Assembly (NCBI RefSeq): GCF_036108815.1
Contig: NZ_CP107985.1
Span: 1,426,001-1,490,000 of the forward strand
Source: Streptomyces sp. NBC_00353
Lineage (GTDB): Bacteria > Actinomycetota > Actinomycetes > Streptomycetales > Streptomycetaceae
DNA: 64,000 nt
Direction: 5' to 3'
The notes under the pieces are model-generated. The model did not search any database. It was given only the letters and a program-made list of their open reading frames with translations, and was not told the origin of the DNA. Below are positions 43,598-52,301 of the stretch, piece by piece; positions within the stretch are counted from its first letter, which is position 1, and each line of letters starts with the position of its first letter. The position numbers and the translations under genes were made by a program.

Positions 43598-44077
43598 GAC
43601 GTTCTCCGGTCGTTCCTCGGAAGCGGCCTGCGCGCATTCGGCTTGCGCCACTGGCTCGAACTCTCCCTCCAACGAGCACCGGTACAGCTTGTCACCGTGG
43701 CGCGTCCGGTCGGGTGCGAAACGCGTCCGATGGGGTGACCGGGGCCTCGCAGAGCACGTCAGGGCTTCACCGGCACCCGTCTTCGTCGGCTCCGCAACGA
43801 GGCTCCCGGTCTTTGGGCCCGGCATGGCTTCCCCCCTTTGTCAGCAATGATTCGAGGGGTGGTGTCACCGGACCGGAAGGCACTGCCTCGCGATGGACGC
43901 GTTCATCATCGCGGGCGGGCCTGTGAGGGCTCGTGAGGTCGATGATCACGACCCCGATGCGGCCAGTCTCGTCGAGACACGCAACGCTCAGGAAGGCTTC
44001 CGCGGGAAGGCGTTGAGGGCCACTGTGAACAATGCAACGATTCCGCAGAACCGGTCGGCACGGAAGGATTAGTCGCG

Positions 44078-44710
44078 ATGCATGATCGTAAGCGTCTTTC
44101 GGCCTCAGCGGCTTTCGACGCGCTGGGAGCCGAGTACGAGCGGGCTTTTGCCGAGTCGGCAGCCCACCATGCTTCGCTGCAGCGCCTGTTGGAACTGCTC
44201 GCGCCGCACAGCCGGGTATTGGACGTCGGCAGCGGGACAGGACGGCCGACCGCGCACATCCTGGCCGAGGCCGGCCACGAGGTGCTGGGTGTCGATGTCT
44301 CGCCCGTCATGGTGGAACTCGCGCGACGACAGGTGCCCGACGCCTCGTTCGAGTGTGCCGACATCCGCCATGTCACCCTGGAGAACAGCAGTTTCGACGC
44401 GGCGTGTGTCTACTTCTCCCTCTTGCAGATGTCACGCAACGACCAGTCCGAGCTCGTCCGGCGGCTCGGGCAGGTGGTGACCCGCGGCGGCCTACTGATG
44501 ATTGCGACCGTACCGCTGGACGTGGAGGGCGTCGACGTCGAGTTCATGGGCCAGGACGTACAGGTGACCAGCTTCGCTGCTGCAGCATTCACCGAGTTGG
44601 TGATCGAAGCGGGATTCTCACTCCTGTGGGAGGAGAACACCCTGTTCACCCCGTCGTACCCCGGCGGGGTGCCCGAGCCTCAACTGTTCCTGCTCGGCCG
44701 ACGGACCTGA
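44078..44710 (+). CDS. Class I SAM-dependent methyltransferase
   Basis: This 210-residue Rossmann-fold methyltransferase has motif I VLDVGSGTGRPTAHILAEAG (about 46-65), the acidic GVDVSPVMV end of strand 2, and CADIRHVTLENSSFDAACVY (motifs II-III). The C-terminal part is a simple cap, as in small-molecule methyltransferases. GGAAGGA lies nine bases before the ATG. The substrate is unknown, and no biosynthetic neighbours suggest one. Confidence 0.88.
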   Translation: MHDRKRLSASAAFDALGAEYERAFAESAAHHASLQRLLELLAPHSRVLDVGSGTGRPTAHILAEAGHEVLGVDVSPVMVELARRQVPDASFECADIRHVTLENSSFDAACVYFSLLQMSRNDQSELVRRLGQVVTRGGLLMIATVPLDVEGVDVEFMGQDVQVTSFAAAAFTELVIEAGFSLLWEENTLFTPSYPGGVPEPQLFLLGRRT

Positions 44711-45060
44711 CAGCCCGTCCCAGCGGCGACTCGCCGCCACAGCCCCTCTCACACCCCTGTGCGGAGCGCCGCGGAGCTGTCTCATGCGCTGCTTTCCGGC
44801 CGAAGCGTGAACTTTCGCGTAAGAACCACCTCAGAAAAGCAGCAGGTCAGGCGGTAGTTCGCAGTTGTACCACCGGATTTCGTCCACATGCTGGACACCT
44901 CGCACGGGTCCCGCTCACCGCTTCCGAGCTGGCCGAACGACCATTCGGTTGATGCGCCGCCGGCGAGCCGGGCCGGAAAGAGCTGATCGATGTGCACTCA
45001 CTGTCTGCATGCACGAGACTCCCGAACGCAATCGCACCCCCAAGCGAAGGAGATTCACAA
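44711..45060. other. Intergenic stretch upstream of the protease-inhibitor gene
   Basis: About 350 bases with no recognised gene. It contains the AAGGAG ribosome-binding site (from 45046) for the downstream GTG and presumably its promoter. Confidence 0.4.
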
Positions 45061-45501
45061 GTGCGCTACAACATTGGCAAATTGAGCATAATCGCTACGG
45101 CATCTGCACTGATCATGACGGGCATGGGCGCCGTGGGTGTCGCGCAGGCCCAGCCCGTGCAGTCGACCAGCCTCTACGCCCCGTCAGCCCTCGTGCTGTC
45201 GGTCGGCAAGAGCAACGGCGCCGCTGTCACCGTCCAGCGGGCCGTCACCCTCAGCTGCGCCCCGCGCCCCAGCGGCACTCACCCCTCGCCCACTGCGGCG
45301 TGTGCGGATCTGCTCGCGGTCGACGGGGAGTTCACCCAGCTGACCACGCCGCCTCAGCGAAGCTGCACGCGTGAGTGGGATCCCGTCGTCATCAACGCGA
45401 ACGGTGTGTGGCAGGGCCGGAGCGTCTCCTGGTCGGCCACCTTCAGCAACGCCTGCGAGATGCAGGCGAGCCTGACCGAGGGATCGGTCTTCGGCTTCTG
45501 A
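45061..45501 (+). CDS. SSI-family subtilisin-inhibitor-like protein, Arg at predicted P1
   Basis: This 146-residue secreted inhibitor has a Sec signal peptide ending near AQA. The mature part follows SSI: SLYAPSALVLSVGKSNGAAV, then AVTLSCAPRPSGTHPSPTAA, SCTREWDPVVINANGVWQGR and TFSNACEMQASLTEGSVFGF, with all four disulfide Cys. In SSI the reactive site is C-P-M-V-Y with Met as P1; here C-T-R-E-W puts Arg at P1, predicting a trypsin-like target. AAGGAG precedes the GTG at 45061; a hairpin follows. Confidence 0.93.
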   Translation: MRYNIGKLSIIATASALIMTGMGAVGVAQAQPVQSTSLYAPSALVLSVGKSNGAAVTVQRAVTLSCAPRPSGTHPSPTAACADLLAVDGEFTQLTTPPQRSCTREWDPVVINANGVWQGRSVSWSATFSNACEMQASLTEGSVFGF

Positions 45502-45638
45502 TCGACCCTCGGCGCATGCAATCGCACCCGATGCCCCGGCCCGACGGACGTGTGCCGACCGGCGCACGTGATCGGGGCGAGCGCATCCGTAGTTGAGCGA
45601 CGCGGGGCCCCCGCCGGCGGGAAGCGTCCCTGTCCATT

Positions 45639-45670
45639 CCGTCGTGACGACGAGTGCGTCGTCACGACGG
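45639..45670. terminator. Terminator between SSI gene and convergent neighbour
   Basis: A perfect 13-bp stem (CCGTCGTGACGAC with GTCGTCACGACGG) and 6-base loop lie between the convergent genes at 45061-45501 and 45744-46361. Confidence 0.7.
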
Positions 45671-45743
45671 CAACTGCGGTCGGGGCATGTGCCGGCAGTC
45701 GCCGAACCTCACCCGCGTGAGCCGCCCCACGGGCGAAGACCGA

Positions 45744-46361
45744 TCACGGCGGTGCCGCTGCCAGCTCCACCGTCGTCGTGACGCGTACGAGAGCCGGGCG
45801 GCGGGGCGCGGAACCGAACCCGAATTCCACGGGTGGGTCGAGCGGTGCCAGCGCCCCGAGTCCGGCTCCGCCGAGCACGGCGTCCGCAGCGAGAATGGGC
45901 CACAGGTCATGGGCTCCGTACCACTCCCGACGCCCCGGGGCGGCAGTGCCCAGGGTGCGCACACCAGGCATCAGCCGCGCAGGGATGTTGCACAGTGCCG
46001 CCCAGCGCCGGCTCCTGACCAGCGGGGTGGGCACGGCGCGCAGCAGCCACCCCAGCGGGGTCCGGGAGCCGGTACTCAAGTGCAGACTCAGCGGGCCGGC
46101 CTGAATGCTCCACTCGGATCCGCCCCGCCGGACCGTGACGGGAACGACCTCGACGCACTCGAAGCGGTAGGTGGTGGCGACGAAGTCAGCGACGGCAGCG
46201 GACGGTGCCAGCAGCAACCGCTCGCCGTTTGGGTGCTGGATCATCACATCACTGAACGACCCGAAGGGTGAACGGGTCCAGTGCCCCACCACCAGCCGAG
46301 TTCCGGAGGTCGTCCCCACGCCGGCGATCCAGCCGTCGAATCGCAACCGCTCACCTTTCAC
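45744..46361 (-). CDS. Uncharacterised protein, 205 residues
   Basis: This is a soluble protein starting VKGERLRFDGWIAGVGTTSG. Further blocks are VVGHWTRSPFGSFSDVMIQH, LSLHLSTGSRTPLGWLLRAV and GTAAPGRREWYGAHDLWPIL, reading like a conserved actinobacterial family of unknown function. GTG 46361 was chosen because the conserved region starts here; GTG 46427 would add 22 unlike residues. It follows the DUF4032 gene on the same strand, about 95 bases away. Confidence 0.6.
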   Translation of the reverse strand: MKGERLRFDGWIAGVGTTSGTRLVVGHWTRSPFGSFSDVMIQHPNGERLLLAPSAAVADFVATTYRFECVEVVPVTVRRGGSEWSIQAGPLSLHLSTGSRTPLGWLLRAVPTPLVRSRRWAALCNIPARLMPGVRTLGTAAPGRREWYGAHDLWPILAADAVLGGAGLGALAPLDPPVEFGFGSAPRRPALVRVTTTVELAAAPP

Positions 46362-46456
46362 ACCGCACAGCTTCTCCCACCATCGAGGGAATGCGGCCGA
46401 TGTCCGCGGCGAGGGCGAAACGTGCACCTTCCACCCGGTCTACCGGGTCGCGCGGA

Positions 46457-47695
46457 TCACGGGGAATCGCTCGCCGACGGCACTTCCGTCCCGGGACGAC
46501 GAAGAACGCTGGTGGTGTAGTCCGCCACGGCCGCTGCCAGACCGATGTCCAGCTGTGCGCGCTCGGACATGTACCACCGGTGTTCCAGCAGCTCGTGATA
46601 GAGCTCGGCCGGATCCATGGTGCTCCGGAGTTCCTGCGGAACCGCACGTACCGTGGGCCTGAACACCTCGCGGACCCAGCGGTGGGCAAGCACCTCCGCA
46701 CGGGCGCCGAGCGGGTCGCCGGGCGCGTAGTCCTCCTGTGTCGCCATCCAGCTCTCAAGGTCGTTGAGGAGTCGCCGGGCCTGGTTCTCCTCGGCGTCGA
46801 GCCCGGTGAGGCGCAGCAGCTGGCGTTGGTGATGGCCTGCGTCGACAACCTTGGGGACGAACGTGATGGTTTCGCCGTTCGGGGAGTTGGCGATCTGCAT
46901 CTCGGCGACGTCGAAGCCGAGGTCGTTGAGCCGACGCATGCGACGTTCGATGTAGTGATACTTGCCGGCCGGATAGACCGAAGTACGAGTCAGCTCACTC
47001 CACAGCTCCTCGTACCGCTGGCAGATCTCGGCGCCGAAAGCGATCGGATCCACCGAGGGATGGAGAGCACCCGAGGCCTCCAGGTCCAGCATCTCCCCGC
47101 TGATGTTCACCCGGGCCAGATCGATGTCGTATTCACGCTGTCCTGTGCTGAGTTGGTTGTGCACCTCGCCGGTCTCCGCGTCCACAAGGTAGGCGGCATA
47201 GGCGCCGGCGTCCCGGCGGAAGAGTGTGTTGGACAGGGAGCAGTCGCCCCAGGCGAACCCCGCCAGGTGCAGCCGGACCAGCAGTACGGCGAGTGCGTCC
47301 ATGAGCCGGTGCACCGTGGTCGGGCGCATCGTCGTCTCGAACATCGAGCGGTAGGGCAGGGATCCGTTGAGATGACGAGTGATCAGCACCGGCTCCAGCG
47401 GTTCCCCGTCGGTGCCGGTGCGCCCGGTAACCACCGCGAGTGGGTCCACCGCGGGTATCCCGAGCCGGGCCAGGGTGCGCAACAGCTCGTATTCGCGTAC
47501 CGCCGGCCGTTCGGCGAGCTCCTTGACGGCCACCACGTCGGACCCCGCTCGTGCATAGCGCACGACGTGGCGGGAGATGCCGCGCGGCAGCGTCACCAGG
47601 TGCTTCTCCGGCCACTCCTCCAGCGGCAGGTGCCAGGGCAGCTCGAGAAGCAACGCGGGGTGTTCGGGATTGGTGGCGCTGAACTGCAAAGCCAT
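46457..47695 (-). CDS. DUF4032 / lipopolysaccharide-kinase-like protein
   Basis: This 412-residue protein has a kinase-like N-terminal half: HVVRYARAGSDVVAVKELAE (Lys of the N-lobe), then EYELLRTLARLGIPAVDPLA, AWGDCSLSNTLF (catalytic loop, Asp and Asn retained) and YLVDAETGE in place of DFG. The C-terminal half is the DUF4032 helical domain (RRMRRLNDLGFDVAEMQIAN). It may phosphorylate a small molecule or lipid, or be a pseudokinase. The ATG at 47695 starts the conserved region. Confidence 0.82.
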   Translation of the reverse strand: MALQFSATNPEHPALLLELPWHLPLEEWPEKHLVTLPRGISRHVVRYARAGSDVVAVKELAERPAVREYELLRTLARLGIPAVDPLAVVTGRTGTDGEPLEPVLITRHLNGSLPYRSMFETTMRPTTVHRLMDALAVLLVRLHLAGFAWGDCSLSNTLFRRDAGAYAAYLVDAETGEVHNQLSTGQREYDIDLARVNISGEMLDLEASGALHPSVDPIAFGAEICQRYEELWSELTRTSVYPAGKYHYIERRMRRLNDLGFDVAEMQIANSPNGETITFVPKVVDAGHHQRQLLRLTGLDAEENQARRLLNDLESWMATQEDYAPGDPLGARAEVLAHRWVREVFRPTVRAVPQELRSTMDPAELYHELLEHRWYMSERAQLDIGLAAAVADYTTSVLRRPGTEVPSASDSP

Positions 47696-47957
47696 CGGTC
47701 GCCTCGCTCGTACTTTCGGTGACGGGACCACCAGTGTGACGTAGCGAGTCGCGCACCCCGTGGCGCCGGGGAGGGAAGCCCGTGCTTCCTGGCCGGCAGG
47801 TCCCTGCCGGGCGAGCGGCGGAGGAGACGGCCGGCCGCGCCGGCACCGGTCACCTCGGCCCTGATGGGTACCCCGGAGCCGTTGCGTCCAGGGCGATCGT
47901 GCGCACCGGCCAGCGGCTGCGCACAAACAGCTCGATGATGCAGTGGATCAGGTGCTG

Positions 47958-48068
47958 CTGTCGGGAGACGCCGTCCTCGGCAACGACATGCACGGTGGGG
48001 CGCTGCCGGCAGCGAGTCACCAACCCGAGCCGGCCTTCGGGCGTCACCGGGGCGTTGCGGGGGGTCAC
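47958..48068 (-). pseudogene. IS481-family transposase, N-terminal remnant
   Basis: VTPRNAPVTPEGRLGLVTRC and RQRPTVHVVAEDGVSRQ is the N-terminal helix-turn-helix of IS481 transposases. Similarity stops at GVSRQ. The GTG overlaps the TGA of the MFS gene (GTGA), so the insertion boundary coincides with that gene's stop codon. Confidence 0.7.
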
Positions 48069-49231
48069 CGGGCTTCCCTCACGTCTGCGTGCACGGCTCG
48101 CCTTCGGGAGGCGACGATGACGACGACCGCCGTCGCGGCCAGTACGGCGCTGACCCACGCGACGTCTCGGTAGTCGTGCGTTGCTGCGGTCGCGATGCCG
48201 GCGAGCAGCGGTCCCAGGAACGCACCGGCGTTCAGTGCGACCGTGGCGAACGACCCGTTCAGTGACGGGGCGCGGGACGCGACGAACATGACGCGGTTGA
48301 CGAATGTCGATCCGATGCCGAACGACAGCCCGCCCTGGATGATCGTCACGATGAACAACGGGGCTGGCCGGGTGCTGGTCGCGGCCAGCACCGCCCATCC
48401 GGCAGGCAGGGCGCACAGGGCGAGGATCAGTCCGCGCCGCAGCTGTCCATCGCCGATACGGCCGGCTGCGACGACCCCGACGAACGCGCCCGTACCGAAC
48501 GCCGCGAGCAGCCCGGGAACCGCGCCGTCAGGCAGGTGAGCGACGTCTGTTGCGATGACGGCGAGGTAGGCGAATGTCGCGAAGGTTGCCCCGTTGACCA
48601 GAGTTGCGAGAGTCAGTGCCAGCTGCACGGGTCGCAACCTCAGTTCCCGCGCTTCCTGCCTGATCGAGACGTCGTGGTGACGGGCCGGGGAGGCGGGCGC
48701 CGACCGGAACACGAGCGCCAGTGCGGGCAGGCACAGGGCGGCGACCGCCCAGAACGCTGATCGCCAGCCGGACCGATCGCCGAGCATCGCGCCTGTGGGC
48801 ACACCGGCAACGCACGACAGCGTCACCCCGGACAGCAGGATTGCGGTAGCTCTGGTTTGCTTCGCCGGAGCTGCCAGGGTGGTCGCGACGGACATCGCGA
48901 CCGCGAGGAAACCGGCATTGACGATGGCGGCGACGATGCGTGTTCCGAACAGCACTGGGAAGCTCGCCGTGATCGCGCCGATCACGTGCACCACGATGAA
49001 CGCAGCCAGGAAGCCCGCCAGCGCTCGACGCCGTGGCCATCGGGCGCTCAGTGCAGCCATGGCCGGCGCACCCACGATCATCCCGATGGCGTACGCGGAG
49101 GTCAGGCTCGCGGCGGCCGCCACCGACACGGACATGTCGTGGGCGATGCCCGGTACGAGCCCGGCCAACATGAATTCGGAGGTTCCTTGCGCGAAAACGG
49201 CAAGGCTGAGGACATGGACGAACAGAGGCAA
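48065..49231 (-). CDS. MFS drug exporter, chloramphenicol-resistance (CmlR/Cmx) type
   Basis: This 388-residue, 12-TM DHA1 transporter begins LSLAVFAQGTSEFMLAGLVP. It has YAIGMIVGAPAMAALSARWP with RRRAL (loop 2-3 motif) and GVTLSCVAGVPTGAMLGDRS in helix 5 (antiporter motif C-like). These match actinobacterial CmlR/Cmx proteins. Export of chloramphenicol is a family-level expectation only. Its 3' end abuts an IS481 relic. Confidence 0.87.
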   Translation of the reverse strand: MPLFVHVLSLAVFAQGTSEFMLAGLVPGIAHDMSVSVAAAASLTSAYAIGMIVGAPAMAALSARWPRRRALAGFLAAFIVVHVIGAITASFPVLFGTRIVAAIVNAGFLAVAMSVATTLAAPAKQTRATAILLSGVTLSCVAGVPTGAMLGDRSGWRSAFWAVAALCLPALALVFRSAPASPARHHDVSIRQEARELRLRPVQLALTLATLVNGATFATFAYLAVIATDVAHLPDGAVPGLLAAFGTGAFVGVVAAGRIGDGQLRRGLILALCALPAGWAVLAATSTRPAPLFIVTIIQGGLSFGIGSTFVNRVMFVASRAPSLNGSFATVALNAGAFLGPLLAGIATAATHDYRDVAWVSAVLAATAVVVIVASRRRAVHADVREAR

Positions 49232-49735
49232 GAGGTCGACTCCAGCGTTGAGCTACGCGGGCAGAGGCATCCGCGCGCCGGGCATCGACCTACGTCAACC
49301 GCGTACTGAGGGCGAGAGTCGAAACTGGACCAGACACACGGAACGAATGTCCGGTCGCTGGAAGCGAGATCGACCGAGAACCGATCGGTTACCGGTCAGA
49401 GAACAACTCGCCGCCGAGCGACCGGCGGCTCCGTTCTGTCTGACTCAGGGCTCATCACCCGGCGCACAGTACCCACGGCCCCTTTGACCTTCAACCGGAT
49501 TACGACACGTGGGCTGGTTGAGCTGCACGGAGGTTCGTTCAACGGCTTGCCGGAATGAGCCGCGTCAGTCGGTGCCGGTGCACCTGCGGGGACTGATCGC
49601 TCCGCGGAGCGGAAGAACGGTCGGGCGCCGGCCGAAGGACGGCTGGGCCTGGGTGCGAGGTTCGTTCCGGCCCACTGTCAGTGGGTGGGTCTACCGTGCG
49701 TGGACAGAGGAACCCAGCGTGAGTAAGGGGAGACC
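49232..49735. other. Divergent intergenic region, no gene recognised
   Basis: About 500 bases between the exporter and the isochorismatase gene. Frames present are short and motif-free. Promoters for both divergent genes are expected here, but no clear -35/-10 pair or palindrome was found. Confidence 0.4.
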
Positions 49736-50296
49736 ATGACCACACTCGAGAATCGGCCGAACACCGCACTCGTCGTCGTCGACGTGCAGAACGGCGTCGT
49801 CGAGGGGGCTCACGAGCGCGACGCGGTCGTCGCGAACGTCGGCCACCTCATTGAGAAGGCACGGCGGGAAGGGACACCCGTTGTCTGGGTCCAGCACTCC
49901 GACGAGCAGCTTGTGAGGGGGAGCGACGACTGGCGGATCGTCCCCGAGCTGACTCCGGGCGACGCCGAGCCGCTCGTCGAGAAGAACTACGGCGACTCCT
50001 TCGAGGACACCACCCTCGAGACCGTCCTGTCGGGCCTCGGGGCCGGGCGCCTCGTCGTCGTCGGCGCGCAGACCGATGCGTGCATTCGCTCGACGCTCCA
50101 CGGCGCATTCGTCAGGGGGTACGACGTCACCCTGGTCAGCGACGCCCACACGACGGAGAACCAGACGGCATGGGGAGCACCGCCGCCGGACCAGGTCATC
50201 GCGCACACGAACCTGTACTGGACCTACCAGGCGGCGCCGGGGCGGACTGCCGGGACGGTCGAGACCAAGAATGTCGACCTCGGCGGCACGTCCTGA
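49736..50296 (+). CDS. Isochorismatase-family cysteine hydrolase
   Basis: This 186-residue protein has the complete catalytic triad of the family: Asp16 in VVVDVQNG, Lys83 in VEKNYGDSF and Cys116 in GAQTDACIRSTLHGA. The family hydrolyses amides (nicotinamide, N-carbamoyl compounds) or isochorismate; DACIRST is the amidase-like form. GGGGAG precedes the ATG. No pathway neighbours are present. Confidence 0.9.
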   Translation: MTTLENRPNTALVVVDVQNGVVEGAHERDAVVANVGHLIEKARREGTPVVWVQHSDEQLVRGSDDWRIVPELTPGDAEPLVEKNYGDSFEDTTLETVLSGLGAGRLVVVGAQTDACIRSTLHGAFVRGYDVTLVSDAHTTENQTAWGAPPPDQVIAHTNLYWTYQAAPGRTAGTVETKNVDLGGTS

Positions 50297-50542
50297 GGCG
50301 TGTGCACCAAAGGCCGGGACGCCTCGGTCGGCTGTCACTCCCACGGGTACTGGCCCGAGAACTCGGCGAACGGCCCCATCAGCGCGCGAAGTTGTAGACC
50401 CGGATCGCCGCCAGGACGGCATCCGCGGTCGGTCGGCTCGGCCGTCGGACCGACGGCCAGTCGGCGCTCCGGCCGGCCGGCCTCGTGCTGAGGCGTCGAT
50501 GGTGACCGACTGAGCGCGCTGCTGCGGGCGTGGCGGGCCGGG

Positions 50543-50641
50543 TCATAGGCCCACGATGACCTGGGCGGTGTCGTCGGTGGCGCCGCCGGGCGGAAGGAGG
50601 TCGGCGAGCAGGGCGTCGGCGAGGTTTTCGAGGTCGACTGC
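50543..50641 (-). pseudogene. PP2C/SpoIIE phosphatase, C-terminal scrap
   Basis: About 32 codons read VDLENLADALLADLLPPGGA then TDDTAQVIVGL and stop. That is the conserved end of actinobacterial SpoIIE-type phosphatases, with the TDD metal-site motif. Nothing upstream belongs to the family. It is a gene fragment left after rearrangement. Confidence 0.6.
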
Positions 50642-50665
50642 ATGGTGACGCAACGGATCGGGGCG

Positions 50666-51298
50666 TCAGTCGTTCCGGTCCTGCGGGCCCGGCCCAACTG
50701 CCTGGCGGCGACGCCGCACGTGCCACGCGATGAGTCCGCCCATCACAATCACCGCGACAGCAAGCGTGACGACGCGCCCGGCGACCGCCTCGACTCGCTG
50801 GTAGGCGGAGCCTGCGAAGTAGCCGAGCAGGGTGAAGCCGACTCCCCAGACCAGGCCGCCGAGGGCGTTGAAGAGGAGGAAGCGGCGGTAGTGCATGCGG
50901 GAGATGCCGGCGAGCGCGGGCATCATGGCGCGGAAGAAGGCGATGAAGCGGCCCAGGAAGACTGCTTCTGGGCCCCGGCGACGAATGAAGTCCTGTGCCT
51001 TCTCGATGCGTTGCTCGTGGTGACGCGGCGGTCGTGTCGTCAAGATCCTTGGGCCGAAGTGGTGGCCGATCATGTAGCCCACGGTGTCTCCGGCGACGGC
51101 GGCAAGTACGACCGTCAGCGCGAGCCAATAGACCGAGACCTGTCCCTGGTTGGCGAGTACGCCACCCAGGACGACGGCTGTCTCACCGGGCAGGACGAAG
51201 CCGAAGAACAGCGCGTCTTCCGCGAACACGAGGGCGCCGACAACCGCGTAGACCAGTGGGCCGGACAGACCGCCGAGCCAGTCGGTGATCGCGTTCAT
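50666..51298 (-). CDS. DedA-family membrane protein
   Basis: This 210-residue protein has the DedA motifs FAEDALFFGFVLPGETAVVL, GDTVGYMIGHHFGPRIL and FLGRFIAFFRAMMPALAGIS (the F-x-R-F-x-P/A-x-x-R amphipathic block). It ends in a Trp-rich helix and a basic tail. DedA proteins are membrane transporters, some of which recycle undecaprenyl phosphate. It lies downstream of uppP on the same strand, which supports such a role. The ATG at 51298 was chosen at the family start. Confidence 0.9.
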   Translation of the reverse strand: MNAITDWLGGLSGPLVYAVVGALVFAEDALFFGFVLPGETAVVLGGVLANQGQVSVYWLALTVVLAAVAGDTVGYMIGHHFGPRILTTRPPRHHEQRIEKAQDFIRRRGPEAVFLGRFIAFFRAMMPALAGISRMHYRRFLLFNALGGLVWGVGFTLLGYFAGSAYQRVEAVAGRVVTLAVAVIVMGGLIAWHVRRRRQAVGPGPQDRND

Positions 51299-51422
51299 GT
51301 GCGGTGTCCTCCGGGTCGTGGCCCGCCGTGGTCCAGTTTCAGGAACTGGGGGCGGTACGTGTGTGGGGCGGCGGTGTCCGGCGTGGCGCTCGGGCGCGCG
51401 CCCCACACGCTTCAGCCGACGG

Positions 51423-52259
51423 TCACGCGTGGAGCGCTCCGGTCCCGAGCAGCGCGAGGAGCAGGACGCCGACGATGATGCGGTAGACGACGAAGGCGTT
51501 GAAGGAGTGTCGGGCGACGAATTTGAGGAGCCAGGCGATGGAGGCGTAGGCGACGACGAAGGAGACGGCCGTCCCGACGACGAGGGGTGCGGCGCCCACT
51601 CCGGCGCCGACTGCGTCCTTGAGTTCGTACAGGCCCGCGCCCGTCAGGGCGGGGATGCCGAGGAAGAAGGAGAGTCGCGTCGCGGCGACCCGGTCCAGGT
51701 CGAGGATCAGCGCCGTGGACATGGTTGCCCCCGAGCGGGAGAAGCCGGGGAAGAGCAGCGCCAGGATCTGCGAACTGCCCACCAGCATGGCGTCCTTGAA
51801 CGTGGTGTCGTCCTCACCGCGCTTGTGGCGTCCCATCTGGTCGGCCGCCCACATCACCCCGCTGCCGACGATCAGCGATCCCGCCACGACCCACAGGGAC
51901 GCGAGTGGCCCCTCCACCAGCGGTTTCGCCGCGAGTCCGACGATCACGATCGGGATGGTGGCGTAGATGACCCACCACGCGAATTTGTAGTCGTGGTGGT
52001 ACCGCTCACGCTTGTCGGTCAGCCCTCGGCCCCATGCGCTCACGATGCGCACGATGTCTTTGAAGAAGTAGACGAGTACTGCGGCGATGGCGCCGACCTG
52101 GATGACGGCGGTGAAGCCGACGACGGAGGTGTCGTCGACGGGGATACCCATCAGCCCTTCAGTGATCTTGAGGTGGCCGGTGGAGGAGACCGGGAGGAAT
52201 TCGGTGATTCCTTCCACGACTCCGAGTACGGCGGCCTGGCCGATGCTTATGACGCTCAT
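51423..52259 (-). CDS. uppP: Undecaprenyl-diphosphatase UppP/BacA
   Basis: This 278-residue polytopic enzyme has both BacA signatures: EGITEFLPVSSTGHL (16-30) and LLFPGFSRSGATMSTAL (about 169-185), which carry the catalytic Glu, Ser and Arg. It removes a phosphate from undecaprenyl diphosphate to regenerate the lipid carrier for peptidoglycan and wall glycans, and it confers bacitracin tolerance. It sits 42 bases downstream of a glycosyltransferase and upstream of a DedA gene. It may be an extra copy of the housekeeping gene. Confidence 0.94.
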   Translation of the reverse strand: MSVISIGQAAVLGVVEGITEFLPVSSTGHLKITEGLMGIPVDDTSVVGFTAVIQVGAIAAVLVYFFKDIVRIVSAWGRGLTDKRERYHHDYKFAWWVIYATIPIVIVGLAAKPLVEGPLASLWVVAGSLIVGSGVMWAADQMGRHKRGEDDTTFKDAMLVGSSQILALLFPGFSRSGATMSTALILDLDRVAATRLSFFLGIPALTGAGLYELKDAVGAGVGAAPLVVGTAVSFVVAYASIAWLLKFVARHSFNAFVVYRIIVGVLLLALLGTGALHA

Positions 52260-52301
52260 GGGTTCCGTCTCTGGGTGCGGCGGATGGGGCGGGGGTGTTG
52301 C

